Position numbers and translations under genes: made by a program
Virus record (IMG/VR): IMGVR_UViG_3300031707_002291
Location: 1 to 60,828 of that record
DNA: 60,828 nucleotides
Strand: one strand, 5' to 3'
Origin: a virus
In this document: piece after piece, positions 33,654 to 41,641 of the stretch
Numbering within the stretch: position 1 is the first letter of the stretch
How the letters are laid out: each line of letters begins with the position of its first letter
Notes under the pieces: generated by a model
What the model was told of the DNA's origin: nothing
Databases searched by the model: none
Seen by the model: only the letters and a program-made list of their open reading frames with translations

Positions 33654-33845
33654 ATGACGTGGCTCTACTATCGCGGTAACGCCCGCCGGACCATCGCCGG
33701 GCCCGCGACCGGCATGGCCTATAGCTGTGCGCCGCGTTCCTTCATCCAGGCCGAGGATGCTGACGTGGCCGGCCTTCTCCGCATGGTCAAGAGCCGGTGT
33801 GGCTGTGGCCACATGTTTCAGCGCCGGCAACCCCGCCGAGCTTGA
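33654..33845 (+). CDS. Small basic hypothetical protein
   Basis: A 63-residue protein five bases after the hydrolase. It ends in SRCGCGHMFQRRQPRR, with one CxC pair and a basic tail. Its stop overlaps promoter P4. Function unknown. Confidence 0.5.
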   Translation: MTWLYYRGNARRTIAGPATGMAYSCAPRSFIQAEDADVAGLLRMVKSRCGCGHMFQRRQPRRA

Positions 33846-33871
33846 CACAGACTGGCCGTTACGGCTATCAT
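33842..33871 (+). promoter_or_regulatory. Operator-type promoter P4 (start of recombination region)
   Basis: -35 TTGACA (33842), 18-base spacer, -10 TATCAT (33866-33871). The spacer holds TGGCCGTTACGGCTA, one change from the shared palindrome. Start codon ATG 33882 is 11 bases after the -10 box. It drives the run to recT. Confidence 0.85.
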
Positions 33872-33881
33872 ACCTTCCGCC

Positions 33882-34343
33882 ATGATAACGCGCGCCAGGG
33901 CCGTCCAGCGGTGGGCGAAGGATCGCCTATGCGCCGAGTGCGGCACCCGCCTAGTCGCAGGGCCGGCCGGCCCCCTCTGCCCTCTAACTCCGGGGCATGT
34001 GGGTTCCCTGACCGCCCCATCGGGCATCCTGGCGCGCGTCATGGTGGAATGGGGGCGGGGGCTGGAGGCCGATGCTGAAGTGGTGGCGGCCTATCGGGGG
34101 CCGCTGGCCTATTGGCTAATGCGGCTGCACATGTGGGGAAATCATCGCCTCTGCCCCTTCCTAAATCCGCTGTTGGGGGAGAACCTGGACTGTTACGCCG
34201 GCGAGGCGTTGAAGCATCCGCCGCCCTATCCGGGCCTGGCCGCGATCTCCCCGTCAGAGTGTGCCGCCGACTGTACCGCCGAGTGTACCGATCTCGGGAC
34301 AGATCGTGCGACAGTCGAGGCGGCCCTAGGAGGTTGCCAGTGA
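33882..34343 (+). CDS. Hypothetical Cys-rich protein
   Basis: A 153-residue protein whose ATG nearly coincides with the expected transcript start. It carries a zinc-ribbon-like CAECGTRL...LCPL and later scattered Cys (CAADCTAEC). A hydrophobic central part (LAYWLMRLHMWGNH) follows. Coupled by overlap to the RecT-like gene, so probably part of the same early operon; not recognised. Confidence 0.6.
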   Translation: MITRARAVQRWAKDRLCAECGTRLVAGPAGPLCPLTPGHVGSLTAPSGILARVMVEWGRGLEADAEVVAAYRGPLAYWLMRLHMWGNHRLCPFLNPLLGENLDCYAGEALKHPPPYPGLAAISPSECAADCTAECTDLGTDRATVEAALGGCQ

Positions 34344-35206
34344 CCCAGAATCAAGACCAGGCCCTGGTAGTAGTCGGCACGCGGCCGCTACCGGCCACCA
34401 AGCAAAACGTCGACACCATGAAGCGGTTCGTCCAGGTGATGGACCCCCGCGCCGACCCGAAACAGGCCTGGGCGCTAGCGGTCGTCGCCGTACGGCTCGG
34501 CCTGCACCCGTTCAATAACGAGGTCATGCTGTACGAGGGCCAGGTGTTCATCACGATCCACGGCCGGCGCCGGCTAGCGGAGCGGAGTGGCGATCTGGCC
34601 GCCATCCAGCCAGGGATCGTCAGGGACGAGCAACTCCGGCGCGACATGGGCGCCACCATCAAGGGCGACATCGTGGCCGAGTGCCGAATCTACCGGCGTA
34701 GCGACGAGCGCCCGACCATCCAGTACAGCCTGGTCCGCGCCATGGAGCGCTGGCCTAGCGACAAGGAAGCCGAGGCCCTCGGCGTTAGCCGCCAGCAGCT
34801 CGAGAAGCTGCGTAACAACGATGATCCCGACGGCCTGTTCGCCCTGGTTACAAATCCCCGCGCCAAGGTCCGGCCCATCATCATGCAGCCGCAGCTCATG
34901 GCGATGAAGCGGGCGGAGGCCCGCGCGCTCGACGCCCTGGCCGGCGTACCCCTACCGACATACGACCCGGAGATGGGTACCCAGGTCGCCAACGGCGTCC
35001 TGCCGGGCTACATGCTTCAGGAGGACCCAGAGCCCGCTCCGGCCCCGTCTACGGCCGAGCCATCGCCGCCGCCGCCGCCATCGACGCCGTCACAGCAAGA
35101 GGGCGGCGCCCAGCCCGAGCTCCGCCCGCCCTGCCCGAATAACTGGCAGACGTGCAACTGCGCCGAGCACCAGGCGGAGCGCCAGGCCCGCCGCGCCAGG
35201 GAGTAG
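34340..35206 (+). CDS. recT: RecT/Bet-like single-strand annealing protein
   Basis: A 288-residue protein from GTG 34340 (GGAGG six bases before; overlaps the previous stop). The core VAVRLGLHPFNNEVMLYEGQVFITIHGRRRLAERSG matches the conserved centre of phage RecT/Bet annealing proteins. Residues ~225-270 are a Pro/Ser linker and the C-terminus has a CxxC-like knot (CPNNWQTCNC). It would anneal resected single strands, a natural partner of the SbcCD pair. No separate RecE exonuclease was seen. Confidence 0.7.
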   Translation: MTQNQDQALVVVGTRPLPATKQNVDTMKRFVQVMDPRADPKQAWALAVVAVRLGLHPFNNEVMLYEGQVFITIHGRRRLAERSGDLAAIQPGIVRDEQLRRDMGATIKGDIVAECRIYRRSDERPTIQYSLVRAMERWPSDKEAEALGVSRQQLEKLRNNDDPDGLFALVTNPRAKVRPIIMQPQLMAMKRAEARALDALAGVPLPTYDPEMGTQVANGVLPGYMLQEDPEPAPAPSTAEPSPPPPPSTPSQQEGGAQPELRPPCPNNWQTCNCAEHQAERQARRARE

Positions 35207-35209
35207 CTC

Positions 35210-35443
35210 ATGGGCGGACGGAACCTAGCCACGTACCCGCGATGTCCGAAGTGTCACCGCAAGCGCGATGTGGCTAGGTTCCCCAGGGCCTGGCCCCCGT
35301 GGTATTGCCAGCCGTGCGACCTTAACTTCTACGTCCGCCTCGGCTTCTCGACCGTTGATGATAGCGACCTGCCGCCGTACCCTAGCGACATCAAGCCGGC
35401 CTGTAAGCCCCAAGGATTGGGGGTAGCCCATGACCCGACCTAA
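35210..35443 (+). CDS. Zinc-ribbon protein
   Basis: A 77-residue protein four bases after recT. Two knuckles, CPKC and CQPC about 20 residues apart, form a classic zinc ribbon (YPRCPKCHRKRDVARF; WYCQPCDLNFY). Probably nucleic-acid or protein binding. Overlaps the next gene by 14 bases. Confidence 0.65.
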   Translation: MGGRNLATYPRCPKCHRKRDVARFPRAWPPWYCQPCDLNFYVRLGFSTVDDSDLPPYPSDIKPACKPQGLGVAHDPT

Positions 35444-36020
35444 GACGGATGAAGCCGTCGGCCCGCCGGCCAACACCACGGCCGGCGACGTGACCGACCA
35501 GGCCCAAGAACCGCCGGCGATCGAGACGATCCCGCGCCGGCCGCCGGAGCCGGCCGACCTGCCCGAGGTTCCAGAGGAGCCCGCCGCCGCGGAGGCCGAG
35601 ACCCTCGAGCGGCTACCGCCGGCGCCACTTCATCTAACCCTGGAGGCGAAGGGCCGCGTGGTAGCGTGGGCACCCAAGGCGACCGATACCGGCCAGGTTT
35701 GCCGGATCACCTTCGAGACCTCCGACATCGACGGCGACGATCTCGACCTTCTATGGTCCGCCCAGCCCTTCCTTGCCCACATGACGCTGACCTTCTCCGG
35801 CCGGAGCCAGCGCATGCCGATGGAGGCACGCGCCCAGGAGATCGACACAGGGGCACCGGCCGCCGAGCCCGACGCCTCCGGCGAACCGCTGGCCGAGGTC
35901 CGTGTCAGCATTGGACTAGGCGGCTCGGCATTCGCCCAGCCGGGCGAGGGCCGACAGCCGGAAGGGTACGCCGTGCCGCCGGACGAGACCGACCAGAAAG
36001 CGGCGTCGGATGAACCCTAA
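35430..36020 (+). CDS. Hypothetical protein with disordered N-terminus
   Basis: A 196-residue protein. Residues 1-65 are acidic and Pro-rich, and residues 65-135 form a beta-rich unit (LHLTLEAKGRVVAWAP; QVCRITFETSDID; MTLTFSGRSQRM). The rest is disordered. A small binding domain flanked by tails resembles phage accessory replication or SSB-like proteins in architecture only. Confidence 0.5.
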   Translation: MTRPKTDEAVGPPANTTAGDVTDQAQEPPAIETIPRRPPEPADLPEVPEEPAAAEAETLERLPPAPLHLTLEAKGRVVAWAPKATDTGQVCRITFETSDIDGDDLDLLWSAQPFLAHMTLTFSGRSQRMPMEARAQEIDTGAPAAEPDASGEPLAEVRVSIGLGGSAFAQPGEGRQPEGYAVPPDETDQKAASDEP

Positions 36021-36237
36021 GCTGCGCCGGCTTGTGGCCGAGCTCATAGGCGGCTGCCAGGTGCCGCGTTCCCTGGGGGTATTAGGGGCCGCCGAGGCGC
36101 CCTTTGACGGCCTGTGCGACGCCCTTCACCTGTTCGGCTATCCCGACGCCGACGAGATTGAGCGCAAGCTGGAGCTGGCCGAGGCCGACCCTCGTACCGT
36201 GAAGTTACCGACAGCCGGCCGGCCAGGAGCGGTCTAG
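36010..36237 (+). CDS. Small helical hypothetical protein
   Basis: A 75-residue, helix-rich protein overlapping the previous gene by 11 bases (LRRLVAELIGGCQ; DEIERKLELAEAD). Last gene of the recT operon; function unknown. Confidence 0.5.
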   Translation: MNPKLRRLVAELIGGCQVPRSLGVLGAAEAPFDGLCDALHLFGYPDADEIERKLELAEADPRTVKLPTAGRPGAV

Positions 36238-36279
36238 GGAGGCGCCTGTCGGCTAAGGCGCGTAAGCCCATCAATAACC

Positions 36280-36307
36280 TTGACGCAGGGCCGCCTCCGG
36301 CTATGAT
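36280..36307 (+). promoter_or_regulatory. Promoter P5 with partial operator
   Basis: -35 TTGACG (36280), 16-base spacer, -10 TATGAT (36302-36307). Only the right half-site CCGGCTA of the shared palindrome is kept. It transcribes a leader with a strong hairpin (36333-36362) and a NUMOD4 fragment. Confidence 0.55.
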
Positions 36308-36332
36308 CCAGGGGCGGCCCTAATAAATGGGC

Positions 36333-36362
36333 GCAGCCGCGAGGCTGGGGGCCTCCGGCTGC
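36333..36362 (+). other. Stable RNA hairpin in the P5 leader
   Basis: GCAGCCG and GAGGC pair with GCCTC and CGGCTGC, giving a 12-bp stem with one bulged C and the loop TGGGG. No U-run follows, so it is not a standard terminator; it may be a structured leader or small RNA element. Confidence 0.5.
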
Positions 36363-36388
36363 ATGGCACTAGGAAAGTCAGGTTCCCG

Positions 36389-36499
36389 ATGCCCCTCCAA
36401 GATACCATAATCCCCGAAGAATGGCACCCCGTCGCCCGGTATGAAGGCTGGTACGAGGTCTCGAACCTCGGCCGCATACGACCTTGCCCTTATCGGTAG
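36389..36499 (+). pseudogene. Orphan NUMOD4 fragment of a homing endonuclease
   Basis: A 36-codon frame (ATG 36389 to TAG 36499) encodes PEEWHPVARYEGWYEVSNLG and ends shortly after. This is a complete NUMOD4 motif as at the N-terminus of the 16054 gene, but nuclease and HTH parts are absent. It is most simply the remnant of a degraded homing endonuclease; translation as a small DNA-binding peptide cannot be excluded. Confidence 0.7.
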
Positions 36500-36525
36500 T
36501 TTTAAGGTAAGAAAGGACTCTCCCC

Positions 36526-37080
36526 ATGCCGCGCCGCCGCTTACCGCCCCACGTTCTCGACATTGCCGCGCCCCAATATCCCCTCCCAGAGGCCTCGCGT
36601 AGTGCGCGCGCCTGCGCGCCCCTCCCCGGCCGTAATGATGATGATGATGATCACATAACTACTGATCTACATCATCATCATCATGTGGGGGGACGGGGGG
36701 CGCGCCTGCGCGCAACCCCTAGCGAGAGACGACTGGCGCGATGGCTCGCCGGCCACCTCTCTTTCGGCAATGCTCTGCCCTTCGTGGTCCGCCACGGCGC
36801 CACTACGGTCGCTAACATCCTACATTGGGAAGGCGTAGTCTCGCCGCGCGTCGAGGGGGGGTGGGACGTTAACTCGCGCTTCCATACGCCGGGCGGTTTC
36901 TTACGCCGGGCGGTAGAGCGCTGGGCGCCTACTGCCATGCCGTCGCCTACGGCCCTAGAGTTCCGGCGCCAGCGGGACCTAGCCGAGGGCGGCCGGTTGA
37001 CAGGGGCTAGCCGTAACGGCTATCATGTCGAAGCCGCGCCGGTTACAGAGCCGCGCCGGCTAGCGATCGGAGGTAAGTAA
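36526..37080 (+). CDS. Hypothetical protein containing Asp5/His5 runs
   Basis: A 184-residue frame. Residues 36-54 include five Asp and five His encoded by the ATG/CAT repeat hairpin described separately. Residues 65-180 look like a normal basic protein (ERRLARWLAGHLSFGNALPFVVRHG; GGFLRRAVERWAPTAM). The ribosome site before ATG 36526 is weak, and translation may begin after the hairpin. The 3' end contains promoter P6. Family not recognised. Confidence 0.45.
   Translation: MPRRRLPPHVLDIAAPQYPLPEASRSARACAPLPGRNDDDDDHITTDLHHHHHVGGRGARLRATPSERRLARWLAGHLSFGNALPFVVRHGATTVANILHWEGVVSPRVEGGWDVNSRFHTPGGFLRRAVERWAPTAMPSPTALEFRRQRDLAEGGRLTGASRNGYHVEAAPVTEPRRLAIGGK
36606..36713. repeat. Large inverted repeat with (ATG)5/(CAT)5 stem
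   Basis: The inner arms are (ATG)5 at 36635-36649 and (CAT)5 at 36670-36684, a perfect 15-bp stem with a 20-base AT-rich loop. The outer arms at 36606-36622 and 36697-36713 are GC-rich and complementary at 15 of 17 positions. Between them lie short G- and C-runs. The whole could fold into a cruciform or hairpin of about 108 bases. A trinucleotide hairpin with an AT-rich tip in GC-rich DNA suggests an origin or another cis site. Confidence 0.8.
36997..37026 (+). promoter_or_regulatory. Operator-type promoter P6 (perfect palindrome)
   Basis: -35 TTGACA, 18-base spacer, -10 TATCAT (37021-37026). TAGCCGTAACGGCTA at 37008-37022 is a perfect copy of the shared palindrome. It is inside the end of the upstream gene and drives 37083 and sbcD with a 57-base leader. 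Confidence 0.88.
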
Positions 37081-37082
37081 TC

Positions 37083-37301
37083 ATGGCAGAGGAAGACGAG
37101 CCGCGCCTGGCAATCTCGGTTGAGATGAAGGTCAATCTGGGAAACTACGAGAGCGGCAGTGCCTTCGTTTCCATGAACGGCCTTACGGCTAGGACGGCGC
37201 CGGAGGAAATGGAGGCCTTATTGGCCAATGGTCAGCTAGCCTGGGATAAGGTGCGGACCGACCTGGCGGCCAAGGTGGCCGAGATCAGGCGCATACGATG
37301 A
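37083..37301 (+). CDS. Small conserved-type phage protein
   Basis: A 72-residue protein after CGGAGG. It has a beta-strand start (RLAISVEMKVNLGNYESGSAFVSM) and a helical end, a pattern found in small early proteins before recombination genes. It overlaps the sbcD start (ATGA). Function unknown. Confidence 0.6.
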   Translation: MAEEDEPRLAISVEMKVNLGNYESGSAFVSMNGLTARTAPEEMEALLANGQLAWDKVRTDLAAKVAEIRRIR

Positions 37302-38593
37302 GCGACCTCATTCGAGGCATAGCGACGGCGGATCTCCATCTGGGCATCGACAACGTCGGCGGCGTGAACCAGTACGGCCTGCCGGCGCGCGTTGACGACT
37401 TCTTCGGCGCCCTAGACCACATCTGCATGATCGCCCTCGGCATGGAGGGCGCGGGCTTCGCGGCGACGCAGACAAGGCCAAAGGCCGACCTGCTGGTGAT
37501 CGCCGGCGACCTAACCCGGCACCGGAACCCGCCCCAGCGCATCATGGCGCCCCTGCTGTATCGACTACGCGAGATGTCCAATCGGGGCATCACCGTGGTC
37601 CTGGTACGGGGCAACCACGACGGCGACTCCGGCGGGGGCCAGAGCAACCTGCTAGATTCGGCCCAGATGGTGGGGATGTCTAAGGACGCCCCCATCGTGA
37701 CATTCAACGAGCCGGCGTCGACTACGCTCGAGGTCGGGCCGCCGCCGGGCAAGAAGGTGCGGATCATCGGCGTTCCCTGGCCGCGGCTAGGGCGAGCCGA
37801 CAACCGGCCGCTAGACGAGGTCACGATGGCGGCTGACGAGGCGGTCCGCCAGACCATCGCATGGGCCACGGCGCGGGGCCAGGGCTACGGCGAGCCGATG
37901 CTGATGGTCGGCCACCTGGCGGTAGCGGGCGCAGATCGGGCCAGCGACGTGTGGATGACTCTAGGCTGGGAGCCGCTGGTCCGGCCGGTCGACTTTCCTG
38001 GCCACGTCGACCTGACGGTCCTGGGCCACTACCACAAGCCAGGGCTAGTCAAGGCAACCCGTACGCCCGTGGTCTACTGCGGATCGCCCATCACGATCGA
38101 CTTCGGCGAAGAAGGCCAGGAGAAGGTATGCTGGAGCTTCGCCCTTGACCCGAGCCAGCCGGAGGGGAAGCGGTGCGTAGAGCTGACGCCGATCCCGCTG
38201 CCGGGCCGGCCCTTCCGAACCCTCGAGCTTGACATGGCCGACTTCATCGACCCCGAGGCGGTCACCGGGGCCGCTGTCGACGCGATCCACCAGGCCGGCG
38301 GCCTCGCCGACGCCGTCGTCAGGGTACGGGTGAAGTGCAGGGCGGCCGCCCAGGCGGGCGCGCTAAAGCTGGGCGCCATCGACGCGGCGCTCCGCCAGGA
38401 CGGCGCCTGGTACGTGGCCGGCATAACTGTCGAGGCCCCGCGGGCCGAGCGCCGCTGGGCCGGCGGCGAGGGACTCACGGCGCGGCCGCCCGACGAACTC
38501 CTACGCGAGTACCTGGAGCGGACCGAGCCGGACGAGACCCGCCGGGCCCGCCTGTTCGGGCTGGCGATGGGGCTAAGGGCCGACAATGCCTAG
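37298..38593 (+). CDS. sbcD: SbcD-like nuclease (Mre11 family)
   Basis: A 431-residue metallophosphoesterase. All motifs are visible: ADLHLG (I), VIAGDLTRHRNPP (II), VLVRGNHDGDS (III), LMVGHLAVAG (IV) and VLGHYHKPG (V), which bind two metal ions. The C-terminal part is the capping and SbcC-binding region. With the SbcC homologue at 39062 it would form an Mre11-Rad50-type complex (as T4 gp47/gp46) that resects DNA ends for RecT-mediated recombination. Confidence 0.9.
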   Translation: MSDLIRGIATADLHLGIDNVGGVNQYGLPARVDDFFGALDHICMIALGMEGAGFAATQTRPKADLLVIAGDLTRHRNPPQRIMAPLLYRLREMSNRGITVVLVRGNHDGDSGGGQSNLLDSAQMVGMSKDAPIVTFNEPASTTLEVGPPPGKKVRIIGVPWPRLGRADNRPLDEVTMAADEAVRQTIAWATARGQGYGEPMLMVGHLAVAGADRASDVWMTLGWEPLVRPVDFPGHVDLTVLGHYHKPGLVKATRTPVVYCGSPITIDFGEEGQEKVCWSFALDPSQPEGKRCVELTPIPLPGRPFRTLELDMADFIDPEAVTGAAVDAIHQAGGLADAVVRVRVKCRAAAQAGALKLGAIDAALRQDGAWYVAGITVEAPRAERRWAGGEGLTARPPDELLREYLERTEPDETRRARLFGLAMGLRADNA

Positions 38594-38846
38594 GCCATTC
38601 TGCCCCAGGGCCTACGCCCACCTACGCAAGAGGTACGAGGCCTATCCCGATCCATGGTGGCGGGCCTGGCTAAACGAGACGATCGACATCTTAGAGTGGG
38701 CGGCGGGGCAAGAGGAAGCCTTTGCCTTTATGATGGCCCCATTTCAGACCGGGGCAGCGCCGCCTCCCGACCCATGGGTGGGGTTTCTCCGGCAGCTTGG
38801 GGCGCGGGCGCGCGAGGCGGGGGTCCATGCTGATGCTAGGGACTAA
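38586..38846 (+). CDS. Small hypothetical protein
   Basis: An 86-residue protein overlapping the sbcD stop by 8 bases. It is rich in Trp, Arg and Pro (YEAYPDPWWRAWLNETIDILEWA). Lies between sbcD and sbcC; perhaps an accessory factor, but no family is recognised. Confidence 0.5.
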   Translation: MPRPFCPRAYAHLRKRYEAYPDPWWRAWLNETIDILEWAAGQEEAFAFMMAPFQTGAAPPPDPWVGFLRQLGARAREAGVHADARD

Positions 38847-39027
38847 GACGCGGTCCACGGATAGACAGATCGTGGCCGGCCTGGAGGCCGAGTGCCGAAC
38901 CCATTGGGCGCTTCTACACCAGTGGCGCCAGCGCTACCGCCAAGGCGGCGAGGAATGGTGCCGGAAGGCTGCGATCGATACCTGGTACACGCTCCGGCTT
39001 CTACTTAGCCTCCGGCGGGGCGGTTGA
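38827..39027 (+). CDS. Small helical hypothetical protein
   Basis: A 66-residue protein from ATG 38827 (a second in-frame ATG follows at 38833). Basic helical (IVAGLEAECRTHWALLHQWRQRYRQGG). It ends over promoter P7, just before sbcC. Confidence 0.5.
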   Translation: MLMLGTKTRSTDRQIVAGLEAECRTHWALLHQWRQRYRQGGEEWCRKAAIDTWYTLRLLLSLRRGG

Positions 39028-39052
39028 CTAGACTAGCCGAGACGGCTAGTGT
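39024..39052 (+). promoter_or_regulatory. Operator-type promoter P7 (sbcC)
   Basis: -35 TTGACT, 17-base spacer, -10 TAGTGT (39047-39052). TAGCCGAGACGGCTA at 39034-39048 keeps both perfect half-sites with a changed centre. ATG 39062 is 10 bases after the -10 box; GGAGG is squeezed into this leader. Confidence 0.82.
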
Positions 39053-39061
39053 GGAGGCGCC

Positions 39062-40843
39062 ATGATACCTATACGCATCGCCGCTACGAACTTCCTAAGC
39101 TACGGCCAGGTCGATGTCGACCTGCGGGGCCTCTCGATGGTAGCCCTTGCCGGCGACAACGGCGCCGGTAAGTCGGCCCTGGCCGTCGACGCCCTAACGT
39201 GGGCGCTGTGGGGCGAGAGCCGGGCCCGCTCGGACGACGACCTGGTCCGCGCCGGCGCGGATGAATGCCAGGTAGCGATAGACGTCCAGGCCGAGCGGGG
39301 CTGCTACCGGATAACGCGCCGGCGCCGGCTGGCCGGTAGCGGCCGGGCCGGCACCAGCGGCTTGACGGTCGAGCTGCTGAATCTGGCCGGCGCCCCCGCT
39401 ACTAAGCTGACGGCCGAGACCATCAAAGAGACCCAGGAGCGCATCGACGCCATCCTAGGGCTCGACGGCAAGACCTTCATCAACACCGCTTGCCTGGTAC
39501 AGGGCCGCGCCGACGAATTCGCGCGCGCCGGCCCCAAGGACCGTAAGGACCTGCTAACCGAGATCCTCGGCGTCCGGTCCTGGCAGGTCTGGGCCGTGCG
39601 CGCCCACGAGGCGCGCCGCGACGCCACGGCGTCGGCAGAGGCCGAGGCTGCCGCCGGCGCGGCTATGCGCCAGGTCCTGGCCGGCTCCAGCGACCTAAAG
39701 ACACGGCTAGCCGACTTCGAGAGCAAGGCCAAGGTGGAGGCCGATACCGTCGGCTATAAGGAACGGGCCGTCGCAGATGCCCAGGGGCTGGCGCAGGCCC
39801 AAGCCGCGACGCTTACTACCCGTAACCAGCTCAAGGCTGACCTGGGCCACGTGGAGGCCCAGAAGCGCCAATCGCGGTTTAACGTGGAAACCCTCACCAG
39901 GCAGGTGCAGGCGATCGATGTGCCGCCGGCGGGCGTCTCGCCGCGGACCTGCCCGACCTGCGGCCAGGAGATAGCCGACCAGGGCGCCGCCGCGCGCCTG
40001 GAGGAATGGGCCGCGCGGCAGAGGGCGCTGCGGGCGGAGCTGGCGGAGCGCCTGGTCAAGGCCCAGGCCGCGATGGACGTGGCCGTTGTCGAGGTCGGCG
40101 CCGTGCGAGAGCGTCTTACCGCGATCGAGATCGAGATCGAGGGCGTCGGCGACATGGGCCACGTGCTGAAGGTCGCCGAGGATGGGCTAGACGGGGCGCG
40201 CCGGGCCCTATCCTACTACCAGACCGAGGCCGCCACAATAAGGGGCCGCCTTGACCAGCTACGGGCGCTGGAGGGCGATCTGGAGGCTACAGAGGAGCGC
40301 CAGGCGAGGGCGGCCGCGCGGGCGGAAGACCTGGGCGCGGTCGAGGCCGCCCTAGGGCCGAATGGCATCCAGGCCATGCTAATCGACGCCGCTATCCCCG
40401 AGATCGTGGACGAGGCCAACCGTTTGCTAGACATCCTGACCGGCGGCACGACGACCATTGATCTGAGGACACAGCGCGCCGGTAAGACGACCGGCCGCGA
40501 CATCGAAACACTAGACCTACTGATCAGCGACGCCCTGGGCATCCGCCCTTACGAGCTCTACTCCGGCGGCGAGCGCTTCCGGGTCGACTTCGCAACACGG
40601 ATCGCATTATCCCGACTGCTGGCCAGGAGGGCTTCGGCGCCATGCAGGACGCTAGTGATAGACGAGGGTTTCGGGAGCCAGGATGGCCACGGCCGCGAGG
40701 CGCTGATGGAGTGCCTTTCGATGATACGGGCCGAGTTCGGCCTGATTCTGGTGATCAGTCACGTGGACGATTTGAGGGAAGCACTTCCGAGCACGATCCT
40801 GGTCGAGAAAGGACCCAATGGTTCGCGGGCCAGCCTACACTGA
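39062..40843 (+). CDS. sbcC: SbcC-like ATPase (Rad50 family)
   Basis: A 593-residue SMC-like ATPase. Walker A is LAGDNGAGKSAL at the N-terminus, the signature motif is YSGGERFRVDFATRIALSRLL, and Walker B is LVIDEGFGSQD, with a following His switch in LVISHVDD. A Cys pair CPTCGQ at residue ~297 is the zinc hook between two short coiled coils. At 593 residues it is short, like T4 gp46. Works with SbcD in end resection. Starts nearly at its transcript start. Confidence 0.92.
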   Translation: MIPIRIAATNFLSYGQVDVDLRGLSMVALAGDNGAGKSALAVDALTWALWGESRARSDDDLVRAGADECQVAIDVQAERGCYRITRRRRLAGSGRAGTSGLTVELLNLAGAPATKLTAETIKETQERIDAILGLDGKTFINTACLVQGRADEFARAGPKDRKDLLTEILGVRSWQVWAVRAHEARRDATASAEAEAAAGAAMRQVLAGSSDLKTRLADFESKAKVEADTVGYKERAVADAQGLAQAQAATLTTRNQLKADLGHVEAQKRQSRFNVETLTRQVQAIDVPPAGVSPRTCPTCGQEIADQGAAARLEEWAARQRALRAELAERLVKAQAAMDVAVVEVGAVRERLTAIEIEIEGVGDMGHVLKVAEDGLDGARRALSYYQTEAATIRGRLDQLRALEGDLEATEERQARAAARAEDLGAVEAALGPNGIQAMLIDAAIPEIVDEANRLLDILTGGTTTIDLRTQRAGKTTGRDIETLDLLISDALGIRPYELYSGGERFRVDFATRIALSRLLARRASAPCRTLVIDEGFGSQDGHGREALMECLSMIRAEFGLILVISHVDDLREALPSTILVEKGPNGSRASLH

Positions 40844-40970
40844 CCGGCCCCACAACCGCCACTCAGGGCGGGCTGCCTGGGGCAAAGCCACGCGGAATCG
40901 GAAGCATCGGCGCGGCTTTCGGCGATGGACTGGCTGGACGGTTCGGCAGCGGCCGCTTTGGGCCAACTAG
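40818..40970 (+). CDS. Small basic protein (50 aa, weak call)
   Basis: A 50-residue frame from ATG 40818 inside the end of sbcC. It is strongly basic with many Arg, His and Trp (TRNRKHRRGFRRWTGW). Could be a real DNA-binding peptide or chance. The stretch from here to the next gene at 41025 otherwise has only short overlapping frames. Confidence 0.3.
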   Translation: MVRGPAYTDRPHNRHSGRAAWGKATRNRKHRRGFRRWTGWTVRQRPLWAN

Positions 40971-41024
40971 CGATCCTCGAACGGAGGCCAGCATGCAGAC
41001 AGGGACGAGGTTCTGAGATGGCGG

Positions 41025-41594
41025 TTGCTCGGGGCGACACTGCTAGCCACGATCGTCCTGGGCGCTGGAACTGCATGCGGAGGCGCCTATCGTCAAATTG
41101 AACCACCGCCGGTGGCCTCAGCCACCAGCAACCCACCGGCTTTGGTTACGGCCGGCGCCCGGATGTGCCCAGGTCCACGCCCCGCCAACAACAGGACGTG
41201 GGGTACTCCGGCGCCGGCCCCTACAATTCATGCCATGGCGGCCCCTACGCTGGCAAAGGCGGCGCCGCCGACGGGGACTGCTCAGCCCCCCGTCGGCGGC
41301 CCGCCTACTATTCGCGACGCTTTCCTGGCCGGCTATGCCGCCGCCGGCGGCCCTCCCGAGCTGGCCCTGCATTTTGTGGACGTCGTAATCCCCTGCGAAG
41401 ACCCCCGCTGGGATCTGGACCCGGTCGGCCACCACGCCGGCCTAACCCAATTCGCGCCGGAGACGTGGGCTAAGGCCGCCCGCCCTGGCGCCGACTACCG
41501 CGACCCCTGGGAGCAGGGCTACGCCGTCGGCACGTGGATTGGGCCGATGGGCGTCGACCCCGCCGGCTCCGGCGGCTGGGCGGCCTGTTGGTGA
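41025..41594 (+). CDS. Secreted lysozyme-like (SLT-type) cell-wall hydrolase
   Basis: About 190 residues. The N-terminus is a signal peptide (LGATLLATIVLGAGTACGG). A Pro/Ala/Thr-rich linker covers residues ~25-95. The C-terminal ~80 residues resemble the transglycosylase/Rpf-type lysozyme fold: a Glu in VIPCEDPRWDLDPVG, then HHAGLTQFAPETWAKAA and a final Trp-Cys-Trp pattern WAACW. No ATG is in frame; TTG 41025 or CTG 41013 must be the start, and the latter adds the positive residues (RWR) expected before a signal helix. A cell-wall role in lysis or entry is likely. Confidence 0.6.
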   Translation: MLGATLLATIVLGAGTACGGAYRQIEPPPVASATSNPPALVTAGARMCPGPRPANNRTWGTPAPAPTIHAMAAPTLAKAAPPTGTAQPPVGGPPTIRDAFLAGYAAAGGPPELALHFVDVVIPCEDPRWDLDPVGHHAGLTQFAPETWAKAARPGADYRDPWEQGYAVGTWIGPMGVDPAGSGGWAACW

Positions 41595-41641
41595 AGCGCC
41601 CACGTTGCCCGTAGGGCCGTTTGATGGGGCCGGCCCGTAGT

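Noticed and set aside
36635-36684. Histidine run suggesting a cloning-vector tag
   Set aside because: Both Asp5 and His5 come from an inverted (ATG)/(CAT) repeat within a native GC-rich context; no vector sequence is around it.
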